The notes below the pieces were generated by a model. That model saw only the letters and a program-made list of their open reading frames with translations. It was not told the DNA's origin and did no database searches. From Chloroflexota bacterium (lineage in GTDB: Bacteria > Chloroflexota > UBA6077), in assembly GCA_021845945.1 (NCBI GenBank), contig JAJZRD010000028.1, positions 1-27,625 of the forward strand: 27,625 nt of DNA. Direction: 5' to 3'. The position numbers were made by a program, and so were the translations under genes. Of the stretch, positions 1 through 8,261 are shown one piece after another; position 1 is the first letter of the stretch, and each line of letters begins with the position of its first letter.

Positions 1-86
1 GCGCTGGTGCCCGGTCGTTACCATCTGCCGCGGCGCCGTGATATCATGCATCAAGTGCGTCAACCAGTACCCATCACGGGACCTCG

Positions 87-1709
87 ATGCAGATCGTTGT
101 CCGACAGTTTCGTCCCTGGCGAAGGATCTCCAGGGCATCCATCGCCGGTTATGCCGCCGCCCTCGCGGCGGTAGCGCTGGTAAGCGTCCTCTTCGGTCTT
201 CTGGCCGGTCGAGTCAGCAACATCGGCAACCTCTCCATGCTGTACCTGATACCGGTGCTGGCGCTGGCCACGGCCTTCGGCAGCGGCCCGGCCGTCCTGG
301 CCTCCGTGGCCGCCTTCCTCACCTTCAACTGGTTCTTCATCAAGCCGCTCCACACCCTCAACGTGGCCGACTCCGAGCAGTGGCTGGCACTCCTCCTCTT
401 CCTGCTGACGGCGGTGGTCACGGGCCAGTTGGCGGCGGGGCAGCGGAGCCGTGCCCGGCAGGCGGAGCGGCGAGGGAGGGACGCGGTGATTCTCTACGAC
501 GTGGTGCGGCTGATGAGCGAGCCCGACCTGGATCGGGCGCTCCACGCAGTGGCCGAGAGGTTGCGGCAGGAGCTGCAGCTCTCGGGGGTAGCCATCGAGC
601 TGGGGGAGGGCAACGAGCGGAAGGCCCGGGCGGAGGTGGGAGAGGCCGATGCCCGGCTGTGCGGCCAGGCGGCTTCTGCCATCCCCTCCCAACTGCTCTC
701 CGAGGGCTCGGCTCCCACGGATAGCCGCCGAGGCGCCCCTGGCCGGTGGGTGTGGGTAGTGCCGCCTCACCCGCGCGGACCGGGACTTCCGGAGCTGGGA
801 GACCGGCTGCTCACCATCCCCGTCAAGGCCGAAGACCGGAGGGTGGGGACCATCCTGCTGGTACGACCGAAAGATAGCCAGCGCTTCAGGGAGGCCGAGG
901 ACCGGCTCCTGTCGGCCGTCGCGACGCAGCTGGGGCTGGCAGTGGAACGGGCTCGCCTTCGGCGCGAGGTCACCGAGGCGGAGGTGCTGCGGCGAGCCGA
1001 CGAGCTGAAGACGGCGCTGCTGAACGCGGTCTCCCACGATCTGCGGACACCCCTCGCCTCCATCATCGCCTCGGCGGGCAGCCTGCTCCAACAGGACGTG
1101 GAGTGGAGCGACCAGGAACGGCGGGAGTTTGCAGAGGCCATCGAGCAGGAAGCCCGGCGGCTGAACCGGCTGGTGAGCAACCTGCTGGATCTCTCCCGGA
1201 TTCAGGGGGGCAGCCTCCGGCCGGAGAAGGGTTGGTACGACCTGGGGGCGCTGGTGGACGACGTATTGGGCGGCCTGCGGCCCGTGACGGCCCAACACCG
1301 GATGGTGGTGCAGATCCAGGAAGATCTGCCTCCGGTGCCGCTGGACTACGTGCAGATCGCCCAGGTGCTCTCCAATCTGGTCGAAAACGCCGCCAAGTAC
1401 TGCCCCCCCAACACCGACATCCAGATCGCGGGGCGGGTAGATGGTGAGGAGCTGGAGGTCGAGGTGGCGGACCGGGGCCCGGGTGTCCCCGGCCCCGAGC
1501 TGGAGCGGCTGTTCGAGCCCTTCTATCGAGTGCGAAGGAGCGGGTCCAGCGCGAAGGGGGCCGGTCTCGGCCTCGCCATCGCCAAGGGGCTGGTGGAGGC
1601 CCATGGAGGGCGGATCTGGGCGGAGAACCTGCCGGACGGTGGGGCCCGCTTTCTCTTCCGGTTGCCCACGACCTCGCAATCCACCAAAGAACGAGAAGGG
1701 AGGCGGTGA
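87..1709 (+). CDS. KdpD-like membrane sensor histidine kinase (short form)
   Basis: Sensor kinase of a two-component pair, 540 aa. Residues about 20-115 form the DUF4118 block of KdpD: four hydrophobic helices with the typical NWFFIKPLHTL segment near 81-91. A GAF-like region follows (about 135-290). The HisKA H-box SHDLRTPLASI has the phospho-accepting His at 317. The ATPase N-box is LVENAAKYCP (Asn 434), G1 is DRGPG (463-467) and G2 is GAGLGLAIAKG (491-501). Full KdpD is about 900 aa; the N-terminal KdpD and USP domains are absent here, not lost by truncation at the window edge, because an in-frame TGA lies at 39-41 and ATG 87 is the first start. No kdpFABC genes follow, so a potassium role is not shown. 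The response regulator starts 7 nt after the stop, so the two are co-transcribed. Family call is firm; the signal sensed is unknown. Confidence 0.9.
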   Translation: MQIVVRQFRPWRRISRASIAGYAAALAAVALVSVLFGLLAGRVSNIGNLSMLYLIPVLALATAFGSGPAVLASVAAFLTFNWFFIKPLHTLNVADSEQWLALLLFLLTAVVTGQLAAGQRSRARQAERRGRDAVILYDVVRLMSEPDLDRALHAVAERLRQELQLSGVAIELGEGNERKARAEVGEADARLCGQAASAIPSQLLSEGSAPTDSRRGAPGRWVWVVPPHPRGPGLPELGDRLLTIPVKAEDRRVGTILLVRPKDSQRFREAEDRLLSAVATQLGLAVERARLRREVTEAEVLRRADELKTALLNAVSHDLRTPLASIIASAGSLLQQDVEWSDQERREFAEAIEQEARRLNRLVSNLLDLSRIQGGSLRPEKGWYDLGALVDDVLGGLRPVTAQHRMVVQIQEDLPPVPLDYVQIAQVLSNLVENAAKYCPPNTDIQIAGRVDGEELEVEVADRGPGVPGPELERLFEPFYRVRRSGSSAKGAGLGLAIAKGLVEAHGGRIWAENLPDGGARFLFRLPTTSQSTKEREGRR

Positions 1710-1716
1710 AGCGGCC

Positions 1717-2412
1717 ATGGGGGCTCGCATTCTGGTGGTGGACGACGAACCGGCCATACTGCACACCCTCCGCACCAACCTGCTCCACCGGGGCTTTCAG
1801 GTGGAGACGGTGGAGACGGGCCAACAGGCCATGGAGGGCTACTCCCGCTTCCACCCCGACCTGATCCTCCTGGACCTGGGGCTGCCCGACGTGGACGGCC
1901 TCAGCATCATCAGGGAGGTGCGGGACAGGGCAGATACCCCCATCGTGGTGCTGTCCGCCCGCGGGTCGGAGCACGACAAGGTAGCCGCCCTGGATCAGGG
2001 GGCGGACGACTACCTCACCAAGCCCTTCGGGGTGGAGGAGCTGCTGGCTCGCGTGCGGGTGGCGCTGCGCCACGTCGCCCGACCCTCCACCGGAACCTCG
2101 GCCGTCTTCCAAGCCGGCGATCTGGAGGTGGACCTGGAGCGCCGGCTCATTCGGGTCGGCGGGCAGGAGGTCCATCTGTCCCCCACCGAGTACGAGATGC
2201 TGAAGGTGTTCGTTGCCCACCCGGACAAGGTGCTCACCGACCGGATGCTGCTGCAGCAGGTGTGGGGACCCGAGTACGGCTCCGAGGCCCACTACCTCCA
2301 CGTCTACATGGCCCGGCTCCGGAAGAAGCTGGAGGCCGATCCCCAGAAGCCTCGCCACCTGATCACCGAGCCCGGCGTCGGCTACCGGCTCCTCTCACAA
2401 AGCCTGCAGTAG
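1717..2412 (+). CDS. OmpR/KdpE-type response regulator
   Basis: DNA-binding response regulator of 231 aa, the normal size for the OmpR family. The receiver domain (about 1-120) shows the acidic pair DDE (9-11), the phospho-acceptor Asp 53 in LLDLGLPD, and the conserved TKPF lysine at 102. The C-terminal winged helix (about 130-228) has the family signatures LSPTEYEMLKVF and HYLHVYMARLRKKLE and ends in PGVGYRL. It starts 7 nt after the histidine kinase, so it is almost certainly its partner. It is closest in feel to KdpE, but no Kdp ATPase genes are present. Regularly spaced GTTGAT/C repeats 55 nt downstream are a candidate binding site. Confidence 0.92.
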   Translation: MGARILVVDDEPAILHTLRTNLLHRGFQVETVETGQQAMEGYSRFHPDLILLDLGLPDVDGLSIIREVRDRADTPIVVLSARGSEHDKVAALDQGADDYLTKPFGVEELLARVRVALRHVARPSTGTSAVFQAGDLEVDLERRLIRVGGQEVHLSPTEYEMLKVFVAHPDKVLTDRMLLQQVWGPEYGSEAHYLHVYMARLRKKLEADPQKPRHLITEPGVGYRLLSQSLQ

Positions 2413-2466
2413 GAAGGGTCGCCCCTGATCAACCCTTGGATCCCTTCCGCCCCCCGGCGCCGAAAC

Positions 2467-2532
2467 GTTGATCGGACGTTGATGCCCACCAGGGTGGTGT
2501 TGACCCCTCGTTGATCCCCCTGGATCTATTCT
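2467..2532 (+). promoter_or_regulatory. Phased GTTGAT/C direct repeats, candidate OmpR-type regulator site and promoter
   Basis: GTTGAT occurs at 2467, 2478 and 2510 and GTTGAC at 2499. The steps are 11, 21 and 11 nt, all whole helical turns, so the repeats form two pairs on one DNA face. A further copy in reverse orientation (GATCAAC) is at 2427-2433. PhoB/OmpR-family dimers bind direct repeats with an 11-nt period. The last repeat ends 11 nt before TATTCT (2527-2532), a possible -10, which is the layout of an activator replacing a weak -35. Binding by the adjacent regulator is inferred. Confidence 0.5.
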
Positions 2533-2596
2533 ACCCAGTGTGAAAGTGGGCGTTGTGCCGACGCCAGAATTGGAGGGGGTGGACCCTCGGGGGAAG

Positions 2597-3160
2597 ATGG
2601 ATCCTACCAAGACCACCTTTAGTAGATTCGGCGGGGAGTCAGACCGAACCCGCGGGCGACATCTCGGCCTCCAACTGCTGGGCGCGCTCGCGCTCCTGGC
2701 GCTGGTGGCCGCGGCGGTCTTCTCCCTGTCCGCCCTGGCGCCTTCGGTAGCCAAAGCTTCTCGGCCCGCGTTCGCCGCCGGCCAACCGGCCACCGAGCAG
2801 CTCCTGCTGCCAGTCCAGGGGAATCTGCCGGCGGCCGAGGCGGCCCAGCGGGATTATCCCCTGGCGCTGCTGTCCTCCTCGGCGAAGGTCCAGGGAGACT
2901 ACCTCGTCGTCCAGGGGAGCGTTCAGAACCTGGCCGATAAGCCCCTTTCCGGCCTGCTGGCCGTGGTCACCCTCTATGGCCAGGACAAGATGCCCCGGGG
3001 CTCCATGGACGCCCTGGTAGAGAAGGATCCCCTGCCGCCCGGCGAGCTCTCGGCCTTCCGGGTGACCCTCAAGGGGGATCCGGAAGCGCCCCTCTTCGGC
3101 ATCCAGTTCAGGCAGTGGCACGTGGGCAACGTCCCGGCCCGGGACGACCGCAAGGGCTAG
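2597..3160 (+). CDS. Membrane-anchored hypothetical protein with FxLYD-like domain
   Basis: A 187-aa protein counted from ATG 2597, which has GGGGGAAG just before it. In-frame GTG codons at 2540 and 2579 could extend it, and GTG 2540 would lie almost at the predicted transcription start. An N-terminal stretch rich in Arg is followed by one transmembrane helix (LLGALALLALVAAAVFSLSA), then an extracytoplasmic part. That part contains a beta-rich segment (YLVVQGSVQNLADKPLSGL to FRVTLKG) resembling the FxLYD/DUF3426 type of small Ig-like domain. It follows the two-component genes and the phased repeats, so it may be a target of that system. Its stop overlaps the stop of the convergent DUF2851 gene (shared CTAG at 3157-3160). 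Function unknown. Confidence 0.7.
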   Translation: MDPTKTTFSRFGGESDRTRGRHLGLQLLGALALLALVAAAVFSLSALAPSVAKASRPAFAAGQPATEQLLLPVQGNLPAAEAAQRDYPLALLSSSAKVQGDYLVVQGSVQNLADKPLSGLLAVVTLYGQDKMPRGSMDALVEKDPLPPGELSAFRVTLKGDPEAPLFGIQFRQWHVGNVPARDDRKG

Positions 3161-4650
3161 CCTTCACCCTGCGCCGGGCACTCCCCGCACCGCTTCGTCT
3201 CGCACCATCTCCAGTAGAGGTGGAGCAACCCCTGCTGGCGGCAGGCGGAGCGGGCAACCCTCGGACGGGGGAGACCGGTGAGGTGGGTCGCCACGTAGCG
3301 GGAGAGCTCGTTGTCGCCCCGTTTGGGATAGAGCCGGTATAGCTCCCAGCTGCAGCGGGCCAGGTCGGGATCGCCGCGATGGGAGGCCCAGGCCACCAGG
3401 AAGGGTAGGAAGACGTTGACGGCGATCTCGGCCGCCCGCTGCCGGCCGATCAGATCCGCCGGGCGCCGGAGGCCCCGGCCGAAGTCGCAATGGAGGCCCC
3501 AGTAGCCATCCGGGCTCCTCAGGAGGACGAGATCCTCCAGCACCCTGGGAAGCGCGCGGGGATCCAGGGAGGAAACCAGCCTCACCAGGGTCTCGGCCAT
3601 CCCGTCCCGAGGCCATCGAGCCACCAGTCCGGCCAGCGCGGCGATGCGGCGGGTGGGGAAGTTGGCGGGCCGCACCCGGAAGAACTCCCACTCCAGCGGG
3701 TCCATGGGATCGGGAACCCAGCCCCGGGCCTCCTCGACCCAGGTCCGCTCCAGGGCCCCGGCATGGGGATCCCCCTCGGAGGAAAGGCCTCGCCGCGAGG
3801 GGAGCAGGCCGGCAGCTCCCAGCAGCAGCGCCTCCAGAGGCAGGAAGCCAGTAGGGGCCGGCGTTCCTGCCGGCCCGTCCCCGCAAGGCGTCGCCTCAGC
3901 CCTCACCCCGACCCTCTCCCAAAGGGAGATGGAGTCATCCGTCCCCGCATCTCCGCGTCTCCGTGTCTCCGCGTCGGAACGGTACGCCAGCAGCAAATCG
4001 AGCGGCACCCTCTCGGCCAGCCGCCGGAAGGGCAGCCGGTTCTGGGAGTAGCCCAGGGCGACCGCGATCCCCTGGTACAGCAGCTGGTTGGGGGAGTTGC
4101 AGGTGAGATCGGCCTCGAAGCGGTCGGCTTTCGTGGCGAGACGGTCCCGTCCGCAGCCGTCCAGCATGGCACCCAGAGCGCCCTCCTCGGTGGAGCCCCG
4201 CCAGCAGGGGATGGGAGCGGGAGCCGCGGGCTGGGGCGCCAGCAGCAGCCTCTCCAGGGACACGGAGAGGCAGGGAGCGAGGGCCACCACCGGCACTGTG
4301 GCCCCGTCCGCGCGGACCGTCGGACTGGGAGCGTCGTCCCACAGCACCACCTGGAGGATGACGCCGTCGTAGTGTGGGTCCCGATGGTGGCCGTGGGCCC
4401 ACCAGTCGGACGAGCGGACGTGGACCTCCACCTCACCGCAGCGGAGTCGGGCGCCCGGCCAGGAGATCAACGCCCCGGCGAAGTCAGGCCCCCGATCCCA
4501 CCGTCGCCGCCCCCGGTACACCACCTGGATCTCCTCGCCCTCGATGGTCGCCAGTGGGAAGCGTAGGGGCCGCTGCTCCTCCCAGAGGCGGGCCACCAGT
4601 CTCTCCGATACGGCCGGACCGCCGAGGACGCCGAGCGCAGGGTCCACCAC
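3157..4650 (-). CDS. DUF2851 family protein with in-frame repeat insertion
   Basis: A 497-aa protein of the DUF2851 family, whose function is not established. The N-terminus is typical of the family (SERLVARLWEEQ, then RGRRRWDRGPDFAGALI and GEVEVHVRSSDWWAHGHHRDP). The C-terminus ends in a cysteine-rich segment (ARSACRQQGLLHLYWRWC). Residues about 224-267 are alien: they are encoded by repeat DNA at 3851-3975 and give low-complexity text such as ETRRRGDAGT and SLWERVGVRAE, typical of translated intergenic repeats. The frame stays open, so the protein may still be made with an extra loop. The start is one of two adjacent GTG codons (4650 or 4647) behind GGGAG; the second has the better spacing. 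A possible promoter lies at 4702-4731. Confidence 0.85.
   Translation of the reverse strand: MVDPALGVLGGPAVSERLVARLWEEQRPLRFPLATIEGEEIQVVYRGRRRWDRGPDFAGALISWPGARLRCGEVEVHVRSSDWWAHGHHRDPHYDGVILQVVLWDDAPSPTVRADGATVPVVALAPCLSVSLERLLLAPQPAAPAPIPCWRGSTEEGALGAMLDGCGRDRLATKADRFEADLTCNSPNQLLYQGIAVALGYSQNRLPFRRLAERVPLDLLLAYRSDAETRRRGDAGTDDSISLWERVGVRAEATPCGDGPAGTPAPTGFLPLEALLLGAAGLLPSRRGLSSEGDPHAGALERTWVEEARGWVPDPMDPLEWEFFRVRPANFPTRRIAALAGLVARWPRDGMAETLVRLVSSLDPRALPRVLEDLVLLRSPDGYWGLHCDFGRGLRRPADLIGRQRAAEIAVNVFLPFLVAWASHRGDPDLARCSWELYRLYPKRGDNELSRYVATHLTGLPRPRVARSACRQQGLLHLYWRWCETKRCGECPAQGEG
3851..3975. repeat. Composite repeat DNA inside the DUF2851 gene
   Basis: Three repeat types lie back to back within coding sequence. 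At 3851-3876 is a hairpin of the GTAGGGGCCGGC...GCCGGCCC type. At 3894-3931 is a half copy of the CTCACCC/CTCTCCC element found whole at 14230-14327 and 18694-18791. At 3945-3975 is a short tandem of the unit CTCCGYGT. All three are elsewhere found between genes, and here they are translated in frame. Confidence 0.75.
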
Positions 4651-4701
4651 CTTCTCCCGAGCAGTTCTCGCCAGGCTGCAGCACGGACTGTAGATAGACG
4701 G

Positions 4702-4731
4702 ATGTTAGCAGCTACCAGGCAGAAGGCACAA
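4702..4731 (-). promoter_or_regulatory. Possible promoter for the DUF2851 gene
   Basis: On the minus strand, TTGTGC (4726-4731) and TAACAT (4702-4707) are separated by 18 bp, about 50 nt ahead of the GTG start. Both hexamers match the sigma-70 consensus only in part. Confidence 0.35.
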
Positions 4732-4745
4732 GGCAGAGAAAGAGA

Positions 4746-6590
4746 TTACAGCGGCGCCTCGTGGCCCAGCTCACGGCAGCGGCGGAGCCAGGGGAGCATC
4801 CAGTGGATGCCGAAAACGCCCAGGGCCTCGGGAGGCGTGTCCTCCATGGCCGCCACCGCCTCGGCGAAGGGCGCTCGATGGCCGGGCTCCCCATCCTGCC
4901 CGACCCCGGATAGGTGGGCCGCGACGGCCCGGTGGAAGGCCTCCTCCATCCGGTGAGCCTGCAGGGCCTCCCCCAGCAGGGGGATGTCGGTCGATCCCGC
5001 GGCGATCCTCTCCAGCAGTCCGCCTGCCTCCCGCAGCAGGGTCTCGCCCCGCTCCATCTCTCTCCGGTGGCGGCGCACCTCCTCCAGGGGCAACTCCGGA
5101 GGGAAGGGCAGGGTGGCCCAGGATCCATCCTCGCCGTAGCCGCAGAGGCGCAGGTGGGTGCCGGCGGCCTCCCCCTCCAGCCGGTAGTAGCGGTCCAGCA
5201 ACTCCCCCCCGACCTCCCCGGCCACGCTCCTGCAGTAATCCTCCGCCGCCGGCAGGGCCGCGGCCGGGTCCCACGTCCCCCTCACGTAGGCGTAGAGCTG
5301 CACGGGGTAGAGCCACCAGGAGAGGGCGCCGAAGACCAGGGTGGAGACGTTCCTCACCCCCTCGCGGTGGTAAGCGGCCAGGTCGGCGGCCACCAGCCCC
5401 GAACGGTTGGCGGGGCGCCCGAAGAGGATGGGGTCCCCGTAGTACTCCAGCAGGGAGATGCCGTCGCCCCGCCGCTCCATCGCCTCGCGCAGCTCTCGCA
5501 GGTAGCCCCGGTTGCGCGGGCAATCGCCGTCGATGGGATGGAGGTAGCAGCGCTCCCTAGGGGCATAGAGCAGCGGCATACCCTCGGGCGCCCCGGCCGC
5601 GGCCTCCAGCGACTCGTGGTACAGCAGCCCGGAGATCCTTGCTCCCGGCCGCGCGGCTGCCATCCCCTCGGTTGCCGCCATCACCGCCCGCCACATCTGC
5701 TCGTTGGAGGTGAGGCCGGCGCAGGTCGGGCAGGAGCACCAGGGATCGGCCTTGGCGTCGTAGGACCAGAGGTGGTAGAGATCGGCCGGCGGCAGCTGCA
5801 CCACGTAGCGGCACGCCCCCTCCCTCAACAGATCCAGAGTACGAGGATTGCCCGTGCAGAAGTTGCCGTCGGGCCGGCGCACCCCCTCCACCATGCGACA
5901 CAGCTCGGGATCCGACTCCCTGGCCCCCAGCGGCGGCAGCTTCGGCAGGCTGTGCCCCCCCAGCTCCAGGGCGATCCCCCTTCGCTCCAGCTCCGGGAGC
6001 AAGGGGGAGATGTCGCCCGGCGGCAGCCGGTTGAAGTGGACGAAGAGGCGGTTCATCCTCATCTTCCCCATCCAGTCCACCGTCGCGCGCATCTCCTCCA
6101 GCCATCCCTGGAAGGAGGCGCTGCCCGGCCACCAGGAGAGGCAGCCATCGGCCAGGCCGCGACGGAGGAAGGCCGGCGCGGAGACCAGGGAGAGCCGCGG
6201 CGGTGGACCCTGCAAGGGACGGATCGCCTCCCCCTGAGGACCGGGCCTCACCCAGCGGGCACCCAGCGACTCCAGGAGGGCGTAGGCGGCGTGGAGGACG
6301 GCCGCGGGGCTCCCCCCCGACACCAGGTAGCGGCGGCCATCGCCCCCCACCAGGAGGGCCGCTTCCGAGGGCAGAGAGCCCTCCAGAAGCCCGGCGGCCA
6401 CCATCCGCTCCTGCGCTCCAACGTAGACCTCCAGCGGCCGGCCGGGCAGCAGCCTGGGGAGGTAGCGGAGCAGCTCGGTCGCCGCGAAGCGCACCGGAGC
6501 CTCCCCCCCAAGGAGGCGAACCGTGATGGCCCCCACCCGCAGGCTCTTGCCTGCGGGGCCAGAAGAAGACGGACTATCCGTTGCTACCAT
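4746..6590 (-). CDS. DUF4838 domain-containing glycosidase-like protein
   Basis: About 614 aa. An N-terminal alpha/beta domain (about 15-110) resembles the GH20/GH67-type N-terminal domain: AATELLRYLPRLLPGRPLEV, then ALLVGGDGRRYLVSGG and a LLESLGARWVRPG segment. The DUF4838 barrel-like region follows, with the recurring pieces WMGKMRMNRLFVHFN, CTGNP, LWSYDAKADPWCSCPTCAG and ISLLEYYGDPILFG. Such proteins resemble alpha-glucuronidases and other carbohydrate-active enzymes, but substrate is unknown. No signal peptide is evident, so it is probably cytoplasmic. A TTG at 6614 would add 8 residues; ATG 6590 is preferred because it lies about 45 nt downstream of a good -10. It may work with the two other glycosidases in the window, though they are not in an operon with it. 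Confidence 0.8.
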   Translation of the reverse strand: MVATDSPSSSGPAGKSLRVGAITVRLLGGEAPVRFAATELLRYLPRLLPGRPLEVYVGAQERMVAAGLLEGSLPSEAALLVGGDGRRYLVSGGSPAAVLHAAYALLESLGARWVRPGPQGEAIRPLQGPPPRLSLVSAPAFLRRGLADGCLSWWPGSASFQGWLEEMRATVDWMGKMRMNRLFVHFNRLPPGDISPLLPELERRGIALELGGHSLPKLPPLGARESDPELCRMVEGVRRPDGNFCTGNPRTLDLLREGACRYVVQLPPADLYHLWSYDAKADPWCSCPTCAGLTSNEQMWRAVMAATEGMAAARPGARISGLLYHESLEAAAGAPEGMPLLYAPRERCYLHPIDGDCPRNRGYLRELREAMERRGDGISLLEYYGDPILFGRPANRSGLVAADLAAYHREGVRNVSTLVFGALSWWLYPVQLYAYVRGTWDPAAALPAAEDYCRSVAGEVGGELLDRYYRLEGEAAGTHLRLCGYGEDGSWATLPFPPELPLEEVRRHRREMERGETLLREAGGLLERIAAGSTDIPLLGEALQAHRMEEAFHRAVAAHLSGVGQDGEPGHRAPFAEAVAAMEDTPPEALGVFGIHWMLPWLRRCRELGHEAPL

Positions 6591-6641
6591 AGGCCAAGAC
6601 AGATAATAGATCAAAGTCTCAACTAAAAGGGTGAGGCCGGA

Positions 6642-6669
6642 ATTATACCACCAGGGGGAGGCGGGCCAA
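6642..6669 (-). promoter_or_regulatory. Promoter of the DUF4838 gene
   Basis: On the minus strand, TTGGCC (6664-6669) is followed after 16 bp by a perfect TATAAT (6642-6647). The predicted transcript starts near 6635, giving a leader of about 45 nt to ATG 6590. Confidence 0.55.
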
Positions 6670-6716
6670 AGCCCCGCGGGTGTGGTGATGGGCGTGAAGT
6701 CGTTGCTGCGTCTTGT

Positions 6717-8177
6717 CTACCCTGTTCGGTCCTCGTTCTTCAAACGAGGGGCGTGCCTGGGCTCCTCCACCCTCCAAAGGTAGAGGGCCACGCTGAGCCC
6801 GTTCAGCAGCCCGGCAACGGCGAAGATCGCCCCCAGCCCCAGGGCATCGGCCAAGCCGGCCGCCAGCAGCGGTGAGAACAGGGCAAAGGGCCCCTGAGCC
6901 GCGGTAGCCACCCCCAGGTAGAGGGGCCGCTCGTCAGCCTCCGCCAGCTCCAGCACCAGGGTCAGGGAGGACACGTTGGTGGCGGCCACGCTGAGCCCCA
7001 TCAGCAGGAACGCCCCATGGAACAGAAGCAGATCGCCTGCCGCCAGCGCCAGCGCGTTGGCGGCGCTCGCCGCCAACGCGCCGACCAGCAGGGAGGCCCG
7101 GTGGCCCACGTGGTCGGCCAGCACCCCCAGGGCCACTCCCCCCGCGGCCTGGGCGGCCAGCATGGCGAAGGTGAAGCCGGCTACGTTCCACTCCTGCGCG
7201 TCCAGGGAGCGCAGGGCGTGGACGGTGTAGAAGGCCATGGACATCATCCCCAGGGTCGAGAGGGCTCGAGCCCCCAGGTACCAGGCGAAGGAAGGGTTGC
7301 GCCCCAGGATCCGCGGCAGCCGCGCCAGGTGGAGGCTCAGGGGTAGGGCCCGCCGATCCGTTCCGGTGGCGGGCTCCCGGGCCATGGCCATGGATCCGTA
7401 GGAGGCCATCAGACAGAGGAAGGTGGCGCCCAGGCAGAGGGTGTATCCCACCGGAAAGGGGTACTCCAGCAGCAGGTAGCCGCTGAAGAGGGCGCCCAGC
7501 AACCCGAGGCCGGTAGAGAAGGCGCTCCCCACGGCGAAGAAGCGGCCCCTGTAGGTGGTGGGGATCACCTTCGCCACCAGATCCGTCCAGGCGGGGGTGA
7601 GGGAACCGCCCACCAGGGCGACGGCCGCCAGGGTGCCCACCAGGAGGGCCAGCACCAGCCCAGGGTTGGAGTTGGTCAAGAGGTACACCGCCGCGGCTAG
7701 GGCGAGCCAGGGCAGCCGCTCCCACACCGTGTAGGTGAGGACGAAGGGCAGCTTGCGGGGCAGCGGCTCGATCAATCGGGCGGAGAAGAGGGCAGGCAGG
7801 GCCCTGCCCAACAGGATCAGGTTGGGGAGGGCGCCCAGGATCAGGTTGGAGGCCCCCAGCCGGTTGGCCAGGGCCGGCAGCACCGTGGCCGTGGAGGAGA
7901 GGCTCATCCCGAGACCGAAGAAGCCGTAGTCCAGGGCCAGGGCGGTGAAGTTGCGGCGTAGGTGGGCCGCCGCGAAAGCGTCGGCGGCATCGAGAGGATG
8001 GGCTCTATCCAAGCTATCGTCAAACCCCAGCAATCTCCAGGAATCAGGATACCCATATTGAGGGAGTCCGCGCGCCGACGTCAAGGCGAACCTGGAGTGC
8101 GGCGCCTCTGTCGGTCGAGCGAAAGCGGCGGCAAGCCACCGCACTCCAAGTCGGGTCCCACTTGACGGATGCCTCAC
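6717..8177 (-). CDS. MFS transporter
   Basis: Major facilitator superfamily permease with about 12 hydrophobic helices, beginning at RRNFTALALDYGFFGLGMSL. The linker after helix 2 carries LPRKLPF, the loop before helix 5 has YRGRFFAVGSAFSTGLG, and the second half has GVLADHVGHRASLLVGAL, a form of the MFS A-motif. Substrate is unknown. The start is uncertain: the open frame runs up to a GTG at 8177, but its first 45 residues are not MFS-like and are encoded across an 87-bp inverted-repeat element (8080-8166). TTG codons at 8033 and 8012 are more natural starts, though neither has a well-spaced ribosome site. The gene is 127 nt from the DUF4838 gene, same direction, with that gene's own promoter between them. 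Confidence 0.85.
   Translation of the reverse strand: MRHPSSGTRLGVRWLAAAFARPTEAPHSRFALTSARGLPQYGYPDSWRLLGFDDSLDRAHPLDAADAFAAAHLRRNFTALALDYGFFGLGMSLSSTATVLPALANRLGASNLILGALPNLILLGRALPALFSARLIEPLPRKLPFVLTYTVWERLPWLALAAAVYLLTNSNPGLVLALLVGTLAAVALVGGSLTPAWTDLVAKVIPTTYRGRFFAVGSAFSTGLGLLGALFSGYLLLEYPFPVGYTLCLGATFLCLMASYGSMAMAREPATGTDRRALPLSLHLARLPRILGRNPSFAWYLGARALSTLGMMSMAFYTVHALRSLDAQEWNVAGFTFAMLAAQAAGGVALGVLADHVGHRASLLVGALAASAANALALAAGDLLLFHGAFLLMGLSVAATNVSSLTLVLELAEADERPLYLGVATAAQGPFALFSPLLAAGLADALGLGAIFAVAGLLNGLSVALYLWRVEEPRHAPRLKNEDRTG
8080..8166. repeat. 87-bp inverted-repeat (MITE-like) element
   Basis: The element is bounded by GTCAAG (8080-8085) and CTTGAC (8161-8166), with inner arms TGGAGTGCGG (8093-8102) and CCGCACTCCA (8139-8148). 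The centre carries GCGAAAGCGGCGGCAAGCC. Terminal inverted repeats and small size suggest a non-autonomous mobile or REP-type element. It overlaps the annotated N-terminus of the MFS gene. Confidence 0.55.
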
Positions 8178-8261
8178 CTGTCAATCAATATTGAGAAGCT
8201 TCACGAAGTCGAAAAATGGGGAACCGGTGTCCGGGGTGCCCCGATGGAGAGGGAAGAGCTC

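Noticed and set aside
60..1778. Long minus-strand open frame opposite the histidine kinase
   Set aside because: Its Arg/Pro/Gly/His-rich text has no family features; it is a GC-bias shadow of the kinase.
87..2412. Potassium-sensing KdpDE system
   Set aside because: The kinase lacks the KdpD/USP domains and no Kdp ATPase gene is visible, so the name kdpD/kdpE is not given.
4914..6626. 570-codon plus-strand frame opposite the DUF4838 gene
   Set aside because: Low-complexity Gln/Gly/Arg text without domains; the minus strand has a clear family match and promoter.
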